Notes: generated by a model not told the origin, from the sequence alone. DNA of 64,000 nt from Hydrogenophaga sp. (GCF_030373245.1 NZ_JAUCZF010000001.1:806001-870000), one strand, 5' to 3'. Shown: positions 25,857 to 35,020, counted from the stretch's first letter. Numbers and translations are program-made.

Positions 25857-26945
25857 ATGACCACCCAGACCCTTCAGGTCCAAAAGCGCGCCCTGGCCAA
25901 CACCCGCTGGCACACCACGGAAGAGGCGCCGCTCGCCACCGGCCAGATCCGGCTGCACGTGGACCTGTTTTCACTCACCGCGAACAACATCACCTACGCC
26001 GCCATGGGCGATGCCATGGACTACTGGCGCTTCTTCCCGACGGAAGAAGCCGACTGGGGCGTGATCCCGGTATGGGGTTTTGCCACCATCACGGAATCGG
26101 CCCACGCGGACCTGCCGGTGGGCGAAAAGCTCTACGGTTACTGGCCTATGGCCACCTCGGCCGTGCTGCAGGCCGACCAGATCGCGCCTGGCAGCCTGGT
26201 CGACGCAGCGCCTCACCGCATCGGCCTGCACCCGGTCTACAACCAGTACACCCGCTGCGGCCGCGATCCGTTTTACACGTCCGACAGCGAAGCGGTGCAG
26301 GCCTTGCTGCGCCCGCTGTTCATGACCTCGTGGCTGATCGATGATTTTCTGGCCGACAACGAATTTTTCGGCGCACCCACCCTGCTGCTCTCCAGCGCGT
26401 CCAGCAAGACCGCGTACGGCACCGCGTTCCAGCTCGCGCAGCGCCAGGGATTGAACGTGATCGGCCTCACTTCCGAAAGCAACCGGGATTTTTGCGAAAG
26501 CCTGGGCTGCTACACCCGGGTGATGAGCTACGAACAGCTCGGTGCGCTGCCCATCGATGCGCCCTGCGTGTACGTGGACTTCGCGGGCAGCGCCGGCATG
26601 CGCGAGCAGATTCATCGCCGCTTCACCCATCTGAAATACAGCTGCGCGATCGGCGCCACCCACGTCACCGACCTGGGCGGCGGCAAGGGCCTGCCCGGGC
26701 CCAGCCCCACGCTGTTCTTCGCGCCAGCCCAGGTCAAGAAACGGCGCACCGACTGGGGTGCAGCCGAGCTGGGGAAGCGGCTGCTGACCGGCTGGCAGCG
26801 CTTCACCACCCGGGTGAGTGAGCCGACCCAGCCCTGGCTGCGGGTGGTCTCGCACCAAGGCTTTGAGGCCCTTCAGGCCGCCTACCTGCTGATGCTGGGT
26901 GGCCGCAGCGACCCACAAGAGGGGCACGTGTTCCGGCTCGACTGA
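25857..26945 (+). CDS. DUF2855 family protein
   Basis: A 362-residue protein of the DUF2855 family, distantly related to zinc-free medium-chain dehydrogenases/quinone reductases. It has VDLFSLTANNITYAAMGDAMDYWRFFP near the N-terminus, IPVWGFATITES, and a central nucleotide-binding-like stretch LLLSSASSKTAYGTAFQLAQ. VYVDFAGSAGMREQIHRRF follows. The reaction is unknown. The ATG at 25857 matches the family's short N-terminus; the open frame upstream to 25584 overlaps ohr in another frame and is not coding. Its stop is 39 bp before the 3' end of the convergent regulator gene. Confidence 0.85.
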   Translation: MTTQTLQVQKRALANTRWHTTEEAPLATGQIRLHVDLFSLTANNITYAAMGDAMDYWRFFPTEEADWGVIPVWGFATITESAHADLPVGEKLYGYWPMATSAVLQADQIAPGSLVDAAPHRIGLHPVYNQYTRCGRDPFYTSDSEAVQALLRPLFMTSWLIDDFLADNEFFGAPTLLLSSASSKTAYGTAFQLAQRQGLNVIGLTSESNRDFCESLGCYTRVMSYEQLGALPIDAPCVYVDFAGSAGMREQIHRRFTHLKYSCAIGATHVTDLGGGKGLPGPSPTLFFAPAQVKKRRTDWGAAELGKRLLTGWQRFTTRVSEPTQPWLRVVSHQGFEALQAAYLLMLGGRSDPQEGHVFRLD

Positions 26946-26983
26946 ACGGCAGCATCGCGCCCATCCGGCCCTGCTGAAGCGGC

Positions 26984-27937
26984 TCAGGCCGGTGCGCCGC
27001 CCAACTGCTCCATGGCGGCAGCCATCCAGTCGGGCACAGGAACCACGGCCGTGGTCAACGGCTGAATCCGCCATCCCTCACCCTCGGCCACCACGGAGAC
27101 CCGGCCTTGCTGCGCGATCAGCCAGGCCAGCCAGGCGCAGGCGGCCGGACTCACCGGTTCACCTGGCGCGCCATCGAGCAGCGTCGTGAACGGGGCCTTG
27201 TCAGCCACCTTCACCGTGTCACCCTGGGCCGACCCGCTCAGGGCTTGTGCCAGCTCGGTCAACGCCTCTGCGCCAGGCGACGCCCACCGGGTCAGCCACT
27301 GGCGCAGTTGCCCCGCCACCTCGACCGCCCGGCGCGCCTCGGCCTGCATCAGGTCGGCGTGGTCCCAGCGGTGCCAAGGCACCTCGGGCATGCTGCAACC
27401 GGCCGAGAGCGCAGTGTGCGCCAACGGGTGCAGCGCCGCTTCGGTGGGCTGCTCGTGCACGGCCGCCGCCACACCGGCCAGCATCGCCAGCCGGCTGGCC
27501 AGCAGCTGGCCTTGCTGCGCCAGCAGCTTGTCGCGCATGAGCGAATCACGCTCGCTGCGCAGGTCGGCGAGTTCCAGCGCGTTTTTGAGGTCGGCGCGCA
27601 GGCTCTCCAGTTCCCACGGCTTGTTGATGTATCGGTAGATTTCGCCGGTGTTGATGGCCTCGATCGCATCGCCCAGCTCGGAGTAAGCTGTGGTCAGCAT
27701 GCGCACGATGCCTGGGTAGTATTCGCGCGTATGGCGCAGCAGCTCGTTGCCCTGCTCTCCCGGCATGCGCTGGTCACACACCAGCACCGCGATCTCGGCA
27801 CCATGCTCGCGCAACACAGCTCGGCCCGCCTCAACCGAGGTGGCGGTGAGGACGGGCGCCATCGGGCTGACGAGGCGCTCGAAGTACTTCAGCGCCATGG
27901 CTTCGTCGTCAACGTAAAGGATCTTGGTGGGTTTCAT
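26984..27937 (-). CDS. PhcQ-like response regulator without DNA-binding domain
   Basis: A 317-residue protein with an N-terminal receiver domain (D10, D11, phospho-acceptor D55 in LVCDQRMPG, T83 and K106 in YINKPWE). The middle (about 110-160) is a helical stretch rich in charge; the C-terminal half has no helix-turn-helix, GGDEF, EAL or HD-GYP domain that I can recognise. This fits PhcQ, the response regulator that ends the phcBSRQ operon in Ralstonia and acts in the quorum-sensing phosphorelay. Its ATG overlaps the stop of the preceding gene by ATGA (27934-27937). The exact output of the C-terminal half is unknown. The phc identity is an inference from domain content and gene order. Confidence 0.8.
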   Translation of the reverse strand: MKPTKILYVDDEAMALKYFERLVSPMAPVLTATSVEAGRAVLREHGAEIAVLVCDQRMPGEQGNELLRHTREYYPGIVRMLTTAYSELGDAIEAINTGEIYRYINKPWELESLRADLKNALELADLRSERDSLMRDKLLAQQGQLLASRLAMLAGVAAAVHEQPTEAALHPLAHTALSAGCSMPEVPWHRWDHADLMQAEARRAVEVAGQLRQWLTRWASPGAEALTELAQALSGSAQGDTVKVADKAPFTTLLDGAPGEPVSPAACAWLAWLIAQQGRVSVVAEGEGWRIQPLTTAVVPVPDWMAAAMEQLGGAPA

Positions 27938-29106
27938 GTGATGACCGTCGCCTGGTGAGGTTCGGTGAACGGGAAATGCAGGGTGATGGTAGTGCCCTCA
28001 CCTGGGGCCGAGACCACACTGACCGAGCCGCCGATCGAGCTCATGACGCGCTGGCAAAACAGCAGCCCCATGCCGCTGCCACCAGAGTCGGCGCGGGTGG
28101 TGACCGGTTCGCGCGTCAGCCTGGGCAGCAGGTGGGCCGGTATGCCTGGGCCGTTGTCGACCACCTCGATGGCGGGCTGCTCGCCCAGTCCCGGCGCCGG
28201 CGCCACCCGCAACAGACGCACCCAGACCAGCGGCTCGGCAGGCTGCGCGTCGCGCAGGGCAATAAGAGCGTTCTTGATCAGCGTGCACAGCACCAGATAC
28301 AACAGGTCGCGGCGACCGGGCACTTCAAAATCGGCCATGAGGTCGCAAGCCAGCCAGTCGGCCTCGCTCGGCTCAAACGGGTACTCGTCGCGCACCGCCT
28401 GCACCAGATCGCTCGCAAACAGACGCGCGCTGCTGTCGCCTCGACTCGCATCGCGGGCCGACTGCACGAAGGTGGACACCAGCGACTGCGCGTAGTCGGT
28501 TCGGCGCTGGGCGGCGTTGATCATGGCCAGCAGGCTTTCATCGGAACTTGATCCCGACTGCTCCTGCAGGTTCTTCATGGCCGACAGATAGCCACTCACG
28601 GTCGCCAGCGGTGAGGTGACTTCGTGCGCAAGAAAGCCCAGCGTTTCACGCAGCGTGGCCGCCCGCCGCGCCAGCAAGGCCTGGTCCCGAGCCCGCTCAC
28701 GGCTGATGGTCAGGGCATGGCGCAAGGTCTGACGGGTCAGCGTCTCGTCCAGCGGCTTCTCCAGGATTTTCTCCACCTGCCCCTGATTGACCGCCGACAT
28801 GGCCACGTCCTTGTCGGCATAGGCGGATACCAGCAGGCGAGAAATGTGCGGGTGATGTACGCGCACTTCGCTGAGCAGGGCCACTCCGTTGCGTTCGGGC
28901 ATGCTGAAATCGGTCAGCAGCACCGCCACCTCATGCCCACGCTGTTCCAGCAGGGCCAATGCTTCGTTCACACTCCCGGCGGTCAGCACGACGAACTCGT
29001 TACCGTACAGCCGGGCAAACCATTTGCAGGCGTGGGGCTCATCGTCCACCACCAGAACGGCGTGAGCACCTTGCGGAGTAGGTGCGATGGGGGCCCGGTC
29101 ACTCAT
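27934..29106 (-). CDS. PhcR-like receiver-histidine kinase fusion
   Basis: A 390-residue cytoplasmic protein. A receiver domain comes first (D21, D22, phospho-acceptor D66 in LLTDFSMPERNG, S94, K117), followed by a histidine-kinase core with H161 in GFLAHEVTSPLATVSGYL. The N-box asparagine is N279 in LIKNALIAL, with G1 DNGPGIP at 317-323 and G2 GGSGMGLLF at 342-350. All phosphotransfer residues appear intact. Receiver before kinase, with no DNA-binding domain, is the architecture of Ralstonia PhcR. It overlaps both neighbours by ATGA. It probably takes phosphate from, or competes with, the membrane kinase encoded before it. Confidence 0.83.
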   Translation of the reverse strand: MSDRAPIAPTPQGAHAVLVVDDEPHACKWFARLYGNEFVVLTAGSVNEALALLEQRGHEVAVLLTDFSMPERNGVALLSEVRVHHPHISRLLVSAYADKDVAMSAVNQGQVEKILEKPLDETLTRQTLRHALTISRERARDQALLARRAATLRETLGFLAHEVTSPLATVSGYLSAMKNLQEQSGSSSDESLLAMINAAQRRTDYAQSLVSTFVQSARDASRGDSSARLFASDLVQAVRDEYPFEPSEADWLACDLMADFEVPGRRDLLYLVLCTLIKNALIALRDAQPAEPLVWVRLLRVAPAPGLGEQPAIEVVDNGPGIPAHLLPRLTREPVTTRADSGGSGMGLLFCQRVMSSIGGSVSVVSAPGEGTTITLHFPFTEPHQATVIT

Positions 29107-30428
29107 GCTGGCCTCGCCAGATCAAAGCTGAACTCGGTCCAGGCACCGTATTCGCTCTGCACGCTCAGTGTGCTGCCGTGGCGCTGCACGATGCCGTAGC
29201 TCACGCTCAGCCCCAGCCCCAGCCCGGCGCCCACATCGCGGGTGGTGAAAAACGGCTCGAACACGCGGCTCAGGTTCTCGGGCGAGATGCCTTGACCGTA
29301 ATCGCGCAGCGAAAAGACAAGCCGATCCCCACGCACCACCGCGCGCACCTCGATGCGCGGATCGCTGCGCTTGGCCGCCTGCAACGCATGCGCCGCGTTA
29401 CTCAACAGGTTGATCAGCACACCGATCAGCGCAGGCTCATCACCCACCACATGGGAGTCAGCCGGCAAGTCCGTCACCACCTCGACGCCTTTGAGCTCGT
29501 GACCGGCGAGGCGCTGGGCCGAGCGCAAGGCGCGCTCCAGCAAGAAAGGACGCATGGTGTCCTGACCCGGCTTCTGGTAGGCAAAGGTCTTGAGGTCGGA
29601 GACGATGTTCTGGATCCGCTCCATGCCCTCCTTGGCATCGACCAGGCTTTCCTTGAGCATCGCATCGGTCTTGGCTGCCGGCAAGCTGAGCCCCATGTTG
29701 ATAGCCATCAGGCTGTAGTTCACTGGGTTGTTGAGTTCGTGCAGCAGTCCTGCCGACAGGGTACCGATGGCCGCCATTTTTTCGCGCTGGATGAGCTGGC
29801 CTTTGACTTCGGCGAGTGACCGGTTGGTTTCCTGCAAAGACGCATTTTGCTCGTCTACCCTTTCGCGGAGAGAGAAGAGGCGAAGCCTGCTCAATTCATT
29901 GAAATAGGTGCAGCCCACGGAAATAAGCACAGAGAAGGCAGTGAAGATGAGATGGGCATAGAACTCTCCGTAACTCGCTATGCCGCCAGGGTGAAGCCTG
30001 CAGGCCAGAAAATAGACGAAGCAGGTGAACAACCCGAATCCAAGCCCTTCCAGATAGCTGATAGGAACAATCATTCCGACTGCGTAAAGCGCCAGATGGA
30101 GGCCGACAAAATAGATCGACGAAGAACCTTCAGTCAGATAAATCATCCACGCGATCATGACCTGAGGAAGACAGAGCCAAGTGAGCGTGAGCCAACGTAT
30201 GTTCCGGCGCCCAAACTCCCCCTGGGTCAACCACAGGATGAGCATCGTCGCGGCGGCAACTCCGATCCGCAGCAAGAGAAACTCATTGGCACGATCGGGA
30301 TAGACCGCATAGTCGAGCGAAGTGCCGAGTAATACGAGGGTGGCAGAGGTGACACACCCAGTCTTGCTGAACGCGATGCGGACATCTTCCACCGCGTTGT
30401 ACAGCCCTCTGGATGCAACTTCGCTCAT
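29103..30428 (-). CDS. PhcS-like membrane sensor histidine kinase
   Basis: A 441-residue sensor kinase. Six hydrophobic segments lie within residues 24-175, with short loops and no separate periplasmic domain, which suits sensing of a membrane-soluble lipid-like signal. A coiled region precedes the kinase core: H230 in LSAGLLHELNNPVN, N-box N344 in LINLLSNAAHAL, G1 DYGQG (376-380), F-box FEPFFTT, and G2 GLGLGLS (402-408). I chose the ATG at 30428 (MSEVASRGLY), which overlaps the preceding stop by ATGA; an open frame further upstream is inside phcB. In Ralstonia PhcS detects 3-hydroxy fatty acid methyl esters. Confidence 0.86.
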   Translation of the reverse strand: MSEVASRGLYNAVEDVRIAFSKTGCVTSATLVLLGTSLDYAVYPDRANEFLLLRIGVAAATMLILWLTQGEFGRRNIRWLTLTWLCLPQVMIAWMIYLTEGSSSIYFVGLHLALYAVGMIVPISYLEGLGFGLFTCFVYFLACRLHPGGIASYGEFYAHLIFTAFSVLISVGCTYFNELSRLRLFSLRERVDEQNASLQETNRSLAEVKGQLIQREKMAAIGTLSAGLLHELNNPVNYSLMAINMGLSLPAAKTDAMLKESLVDAKEGMERIQNIVSDLKTFAYQKPGQDTMRPFLLERALRSAQRLAGHELKGVEVVTDLPADSHVVGDEPALIGVLINLLSNAAHALQAAKRSDPRIEVRAVVRGDRLVFSLRDYGQGISPENLSRVFEPFFTTRDVGAGLGLGLSVSYGIVQRHGSTLSVQSEYGAWTEFSFDLARPA

Positions 30429-31879
30429 GACATCGCTGCGCTCTGTCGGATCGGGACAGAAAACTCCGCAAACACATTCACACCGGTTTTGTCGGTGTAG
30501 ATGCGCGGGCTGTTCGCCTCCTTGGGGAGTACCGACCGGAGTTGTTTCTCGTCGCGGTAGATCAAGTACCACTCGAGCACATGCTCCATGACCCCGCGCT
30601 GAGCATTACTTGGATGAACGTTGGTCACCAAAACCTCACCCTGAGGACGGGTTCGGGACTGAAAGTACTCAAGCAGGCGCATACAGACCTTGTCCGACAG
30701 GTAGTCGAACAAGCCCGCACAGTAAACAAAATCGTATTGCTCAGAGGTATCCGTGCTGCGGCGGCTGGCCCGCTTAAGCAAGTCGTGAACGGATTCATTT
30801 ACCCAGTTGACGCGCAACTTCTTCCCTGTTTCTGTCGTGATCCGGTCAATATGGGTCTTTGTGTACTGGAGTGTGACTTCGCTGAAGTCGACCAGAGTGA
30901 ACTCCAAGTCAGCGACGAGTACATCACTTTTCAGCAGACGCTCTATCTCGATCGCTGGCCCACACCCGATATTCAGAATGCGCACTGGCCGCCCCAGTAC
31001 CCGAGCCTGCTGTACAGCGCGGTGAAGCCATTCGACCAGCATATTGATTCGGTTTCTGTGCGCCTCGGCCACTGCCGATTGCAAGAACAAGGAGTTGACC
31101 ATCTGGAAATAGGTCGTGGGCCCTTGCTGAGGGTCAGCCAATATCTGATTGACCATTTCGTAATCACCTGCATACCCCAACGGCTTTTCGAATGTTCGGT
31201 ACACAAACGGGGCGCGTAACAACAAGGGATGAAGGGCGCTCTGTGCAAACGTCCTGTAGGTGCCTGCCAGCTCTTGCGGCACCAAGGCGATGGCCCCTTC
31301 GAAATCTGCGAAGTATTGCGCCGCTGCCGACATGAGTGGTTTGGCCAATTCGCTAAACACCTCTGGTCGTACTCGGCCATCTGCTGCGCGCGGTAGCGAC
31401 CCCGAAAGGTCGGCATGGTCAGTCCAGCGCGACACCTCGGAAAGGAAGGCTCTGACTTCGCTGACGGAAACCTGGTACTCGTGGCTGATCTGAAAGCGCT
31501 CCGACCAACCACTGACAAACCTCTGCGCCTCTTGTCCCACGTTAGGGGCACTGCCCACCAACACGTTGAAGTCGGACCACTCATCTATGAGTGTGACCGA
31601 CACCACCGCCATCAGCCCGGTATTGAGCAGGCTCACCACCACCGCCTTTCCCTTGTAAATGCTGCGGTCGCCACTGCGGATGTTCAGGTCATTGAGCACC
31701 TCGCTGACCTGCACGATGGAGTACGGGTTGTAGATCTCCATCACCAGCGAGCGGCGCTGCAGGCTGGTGAGCGTGCCTCGCGCGGCCTCCCCCTGGCTGT
31801 TGCGGAACGTGACGACGGGGTCAAAGGGGCGCTGCAGTTGCACGGTGGTTGTTTGAGCGGTAGGCGGCCGTCGATGCAC
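30425..31879 (-). CDS. PhcB-like SAM-dependent methyltransferase, probable quorum-signal synthase
   Basis: A 484-residue protein. The N-terminal ~100 residues form a PilZ-like beta-rich region (VVTFRNSQGEAARGTLTSLQRRSLVMEI, KGKAVVVSLLNTGLMAVVSVTL) without a clear c-di-GMP-binding RxxxR motif. A helical middle follows. The C-terminal methyltransferase has motif I LNIGCGPAIEIE (303-309 core), VDFS (330-333) and YDFVYCAGLFDYLSD (382-396). Ralstonia PhcB is a methyltransferase of similar size that makes 3-hydroxy fatty acid methyl esters. The gene heads a four-gene unit and starts at a GTG (31879), with GGGAG 13-17 bases upstream. The product's own substrate is inferred. Confidence 0.83.
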   Translation of the reverse strand: MHRRPPTAQTTTVQLQRPFDPVVTFRNSQGEAARGTLTSLQRRSLVMEIYNPYSIVQVSEVLNDLNIRSGDRSIYKGKAVVVSLLNTGLMAVVSVTLIDEWSDFNVLVGSAPNVGQEAQRFVSGWSERFQISHEYQVSVSEVRAFLSEVSRWTDHADLSGSLPRAADGRVRPEVFSELAKPLMSAAAQYFADFEGAIALVPQELAGTYRTFAQSALHPLLLRAPFVYRTFEKPLGYAGDYEMVNQILADPQQGPTTYFQMVNSLFLQSAVAEAHRNRINMLVEWLHRAVQQARVLGRPVRILNIGCGPAIEIERLLKSDVLVADLEFTLVDFSEVTLQYTKTHIDRITTETGKKLRVNWVNESVHDLLKRASRRSTDTSEQYDFVYCAGLFDYLSDKVCMRLLEYFQSRTRPQGEVLVTNVHPSNAQRGVMEHVLEWYLIYRDEKQLRSVLPKEANSPRIYTDKTGVNVFAEFSVPIRQSAAMS

Positions 31880-32090
31880 GGCTCGGCGAAAACTCCCAGC
31901 GGGAGAGTGTAGTCAGTCCGAGGGCTTTGCGACGAAGCCGCCCTGCGGGCTGCCACTGCAAGCGGCCTGGGCGAGCGCCTCACCCCGCAGCCCGGCCGAA
32001 AGGGGAGTTGCAGATGTCGACAGGGCCGCCAGAACCCCGTTTTTTGGCGGCTCTAGCATTCCTCGCTTCTTTCCCAGGGAGCACCACAAC
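31880..32090. promoter_or_regulatory. Shared control region of the phc-like operon and the formyltransferase gene
   Basis: 211 bp between divergent starts. It contains an inverted repeat GCCGCCA...TGGCGGC (32025-32031 and 32045-32051, 13-bp loop ending in a run of T) about 40 bp upstream of the formyltransferase start. I see no unmistakable -35/-10 pair on either strand. A binding site for a PhcA-like LysR regulator (T-N11-A type) could be looked for here. Confidence 0.5.
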
Positions 32091-33104
32091 ATGAACATCA
32101 ACCGCACCTCCGCGCGCAGGCGCATTGTGATTTTCAGTACGGAAGACATCATTCCGAACATCATCCTCAATCACACGCTGGGCGAAATCCAAAGCCACGG
32201 TCTGAGGGCGCAGGTTTTTCTCACCCCCATCCTGGTGAGACGCCAGCCCCATCCGCCCGCCCTGGCACGCATGGCGTTTTACGAAACAACGCTGCCCAGA
32301 GAGGTGCTGTACCCCGCACTGGAACGAGGCACTGCCGGCTGGGGATTCGCGTGCAATCGGGAACTGAGAACATTCAACGAGCTGGCCAGAGCCTATGGCG
32401 ACTGGGATCGCATCGCCACGCTCGACGATCCGCTGGTGGGGGCGGCGCTGGATCATCCGGAGTTTCTCGGCGCCATCTCAGCGCACAACTACCTGCTGTT
32501 CAAAGACCGCCATTTGAATCGCATCCGGCAGCGAGGCGGATTCGTGTGGAACCTTCATCACGGGCCGCTGCCCGACAACCGGGGCATCCTGGCGCCGTTC
32601 TGGAATCTCCTGGAAGGCAGATCCGCCCACGGCGTGTCGTTGCACGAGGTCACCGACGGCATCGACACGGGTGCACTGGTCGCGACCGCGCGTTTGCGCC
32701 TCAGCGCCCGCCGCAGTGTGCTGGCGTCCATGATTGAACTGGCCGTGCCAGGCGCCCACCTGCTGGTGCAGACATTGAGGCGACTTGTGCACGGCCACCC
32801 TGTGCTGCCGCTGCCGCAACCTGCCCGCAGCGGCCTGTACCGCAGCTTCCCGGATCAGGATGCCATCGCCCGTGCCGAGCATCGGGGCATTCACCTGGTG
32901 GGCCACCCAGAGTCCATGGTCGACCTTTACAGCGATCTCTACCAGCTCGATGCCGACTTCGTGGCGGGCGAACTCTGGCCAGCGATTGCTCGCTTCGAGG
33001 CAGCTTGGCAACGAGGGTCCGAGCCAGAACCGGAAGGTGCCCAGAGCACCCCGACCTGGCTGCCTCCCGCTCAGGCGAGCAACGCGTTGACCCGCTTCAC
33101 GTAA
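32091..33104 (+). CDS. Formyltransferase-fold protein next to the phc-like operon
   Basis: A 337-residue cytoplasmic protein. The catalytic triad of 10-formyltetrahydrofolate-dependent formyltransferases is present with the correct spacing: N154 and H156 in [25 protein letters not shown], and D192 in [10 protein letters not shown]. This is the same 2- and 36-residue spacing as in Fmt and PurN. The N-terminal half has diverged and lacks the usual start motif of Fmt, and the gene is not near def or fmt, so it is not the housekeeping enzyme. It is probably a sugar, amino-acid or lipid formyltransferase or a formyl-transfer relative. GGGAG lies 9 bp before the ATG. The stop overlaps htpG's end by 34 bp, tail to tail. 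Confidence 0.78.
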   Translation: MNINRTSARRRIVIFSTEDIIPNIILNHTLGEIQSHGLRAQVFLTPILVRRQPHPPALARMAFYETTLPREVLYPALERGTAGWGFACNRELRTFNELARAYGDWDRIATLDDPLVGAALDHPEFLGAISAHNYLLFKDRHLNRIRQRGGFVWNLHHGPLPDNRGILAPFWNLLEGRSAHGVSLHEVTDGIDTGALVATARLRLSARRSVLASMIELAVPGAHLLVQTLRRLVHGHPVLPLPQPARSGLYRSFPDQDAIARAEHRGIHLVGHPESMVDLYSDLYQLDADFVAGELWPAIARFEAAWQRGSEPEPEGAQSTPTWLPPAQASNALTRFT

Positions 33105-35020
33105 GCCGCCGGGTCGTCGGGCAGGCCGCCCTCGGCCAGCAAGGCCTGATCGAACAGGATGTGGGCCAGGTCGTCAAAGTGATCGCTCGCCTCCAGCTTC
33201 TTCACCAGGGCGTGCTCGGCGTTCACCTCCAGGATCGGCTTGCTATCGGGCACAGGCTGGCCGGCCTGCTTGAGCATGCGGGCGAGCTGGGTGCTCATGC
33301 CGTGGTCTTGCACCACCAGGCAGGCAGGTGAGTCGACCAGGCGGGTGGTCACGCGTACGTCCTGCGCCTTGTCTTTCAGGCTGGCCTTGAGCCTCTCCAG
33401 CACCGGCTTGAAGCTCTCGGCGGCAGCTTCGGCCGCCTTCTTTTCTTCTTCGTCCTGCAGCTTGCCCAGGTCCACCGCGCCCTTGGCCACGCTTTGCAGC
33501 GGCGTGCCGTCGAACTCGTGCAGGTGCGACATGGCCCACTCGTCCACCCGGTCTGCCATGAGCAGCACCTCAATGCCCTTCTTGCGGAACACTTCAAGCT
33601 GCGGGCTGTTTTTCGCCGCGCTCAGGCTGTCGGCAGTGATGTAGTAGATGGCTTCCTGGCCCTCTTTCATGCGGGCCTTGTAGTCGGCAAAGCCCACGCT
33701 CACGGTGTCGGAGGCGGTACTGGCGTAGCGCAGCAGCCGGGCCAGCTTGTCGCGGTTGGCGAAGTCTTCGCCCAGGCCTTCCTTCAACACGGAGCCGAAT
33801 TCGGCGTAAAAGGCCGAGTACTTGCCTGCGTCCTGGGCGGCGGCGGCTTTGTCTTCCTCGCTCACCACGTCGGTCACGCCATCGGCGCTCTCGGCAGCCC
33901 GCGGCGCCTGGTCCTTTTTCGCGAGGTCTTCCAGCATGGACAGCACGCGACGGGTGTTGCCCTCGCGGATGGCCTTCACGTCGCGGCTTTCCTGCAGCAG
34001 CTCGCGGCTGACGTTGAGCGGCAGGTCGGCCGAGTCCACCACGCCTTTGACCCAGCGCAGGTAGGACGGCATCAGGCTTTCCGCCTCGTCCATGATGAAC
34101 ACGCGCTTCACATAGAGCTTGATGCCCGACTTGTGATCGCGGTTCCACAGGTCCATCGGCGCTTTGGCCGGAATGAACAGCAGCTGCGTGTATTCCGTGC
34201 TGCCCTCGACGCGGTTGTGGCTCCAGGCCAGCGGGGCCTGCTGGTCGTAGCTCAGGTTCTTGTAGAACTCGGCGTACTGCTCGTCGCTGATGTCTTTCTT
34301 GGGACGCGACCACAGGGCGTTGGCCGAGTTCACGGCCTCCCACTCGTCCTTTTTCACGTGCTCGCTTTTCTCGGCGTCCCATTCCTCTTTCTGCATCAGG
34401 ATGGGCAGGCTGATGTGATCGGAGTACTTGGTGATCAGCGATTTGAGCTTCCAGTGGCTCAGGTACTCACCCGCGTCGTCGCGCAGATGCAGGGTCACGC
34501 TCGTGCCCCGCGCCGTCCGCTCGATGGTTTCGACCTCGAACTCACCCGTACCGCCACTGACCCAGCGAACGCCCTCAGCCGCAGGCAGACCCGCGCGGCG
34601 GCTTTCCACCGTGATCTTGTCGGCCACGATGAAGCCCGAGTAAAAGCCGACGCCAAACTGGCCGATGAGCTGGGCGTCCTTCTTCTGGTCACCGCTGAGG
34701 CGACCCATGAAATCCTTGGTTCCGCTTTTGGCGATCGTGCCCAGGTGCTCCACCGCCTCGGCCTGGCTCATGCCGATGCCGTTGTCGGTGATGGTGACGG
34801 TCTTGGCTTCCTTGTCGAAGCCCACCCGGACCTCAAGGTTCGGCGTATCTTCGAACAGCGCGGCGTTGTTCAGCCCCTCGAAGCGCAGCTTGTCGCAGGC
34901 ATCCGAGGCATTGGAGACCAGCTCGCGCAGGAAGATCTCAGGGTTGGAATACAGCGAATGGGTGACGAGGTGCAGCAGCTGCGCCACCTCGGCCTGGAAG
35001 GACAGGGTTTGTTTGCTCAT
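33071..35020 (-). CDS. htpG: Molecular chaperone HtpG (Hsp90)
   Basis: ATP-dependent cytoplasmic chaperone, 649 residues. The GHKL ATPase domain has [34 protein letters not shown] and [17 protein letters not shown]; the middle domain has [29 protein letters not shown] and [24 protein letters not shown]-terminal dimerisation domain ends the protein. The ATG at 35020 ([19 protein letters not shown]) is the family start; the upstream open frame to 35131 is intergenic. It is likely heat-inducible, but I could not identify a sigma-32 promoter with confidence. Confidence 0.97.
   Translation of the reverse strand: MSKQTLSFQAEVAQLLHLVTHSLYSNPEIFLRELVSNASDACDKLRFEGLNNAALFEDTPNLEVRVGFDKEAKTVTITDNGIGMSQAEAVEHLGTIAKSGTKDFMGRLSGDQKKDAQLIGQFGVGFYSGFIVADKITVESRRAGLPAAEGVRWVSGGTGEFEVETIERTARGTSVTLHLRDDAGEYLSHWKLKSLITKYSDHISLPILMQKEEWDAEKSEHVKKDEWEAVNSANALWSRPKKDISDEQYAEFYKNLSYDQQAPLAWSHNRVEGSTEYTQLLFIPAKAPMDLWNRDHKSGIKLYVKRVFIMDEAESLMPSYLRWVKGVVDSADLPLNVSRELLQESRDVKAIREGNTRRVLSMLEDLAKKDQAPRAAESADGVTDVVSEEDKAAAAQDAGKYSAFYAEFGSVLKEGLGEDFANRDKLARLLRYASTASDTVSVGFADYKARMKEGQEAIYYITADSLSAAKNSPQLEVFRKKGIEVLLMADRVDEWAMSHLHEFDGTPLQSVAKGAVDLGKLQDEEEKKAAEAAAESFKPVLERLKASLKDKAQDVRVTTRLVDSPACLVVQDHGMSTQLARMLKQAGQPVPDSKPILEVNAEHALVKKLEASDHFDDLAHILFDQALLAEGGLPDDPAAYVKRVNALLA

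Noticed and set aside
26984..31879. Reading the four-gene operon as an Lqs/Cqs (alpha-hydroxyketone) system
   Set aside because: The first gene encodes a SAM methyltransferase, not the PLP-dependent LqsA/CqsA synthase, and the PhcB-S-R-Q order fits better.
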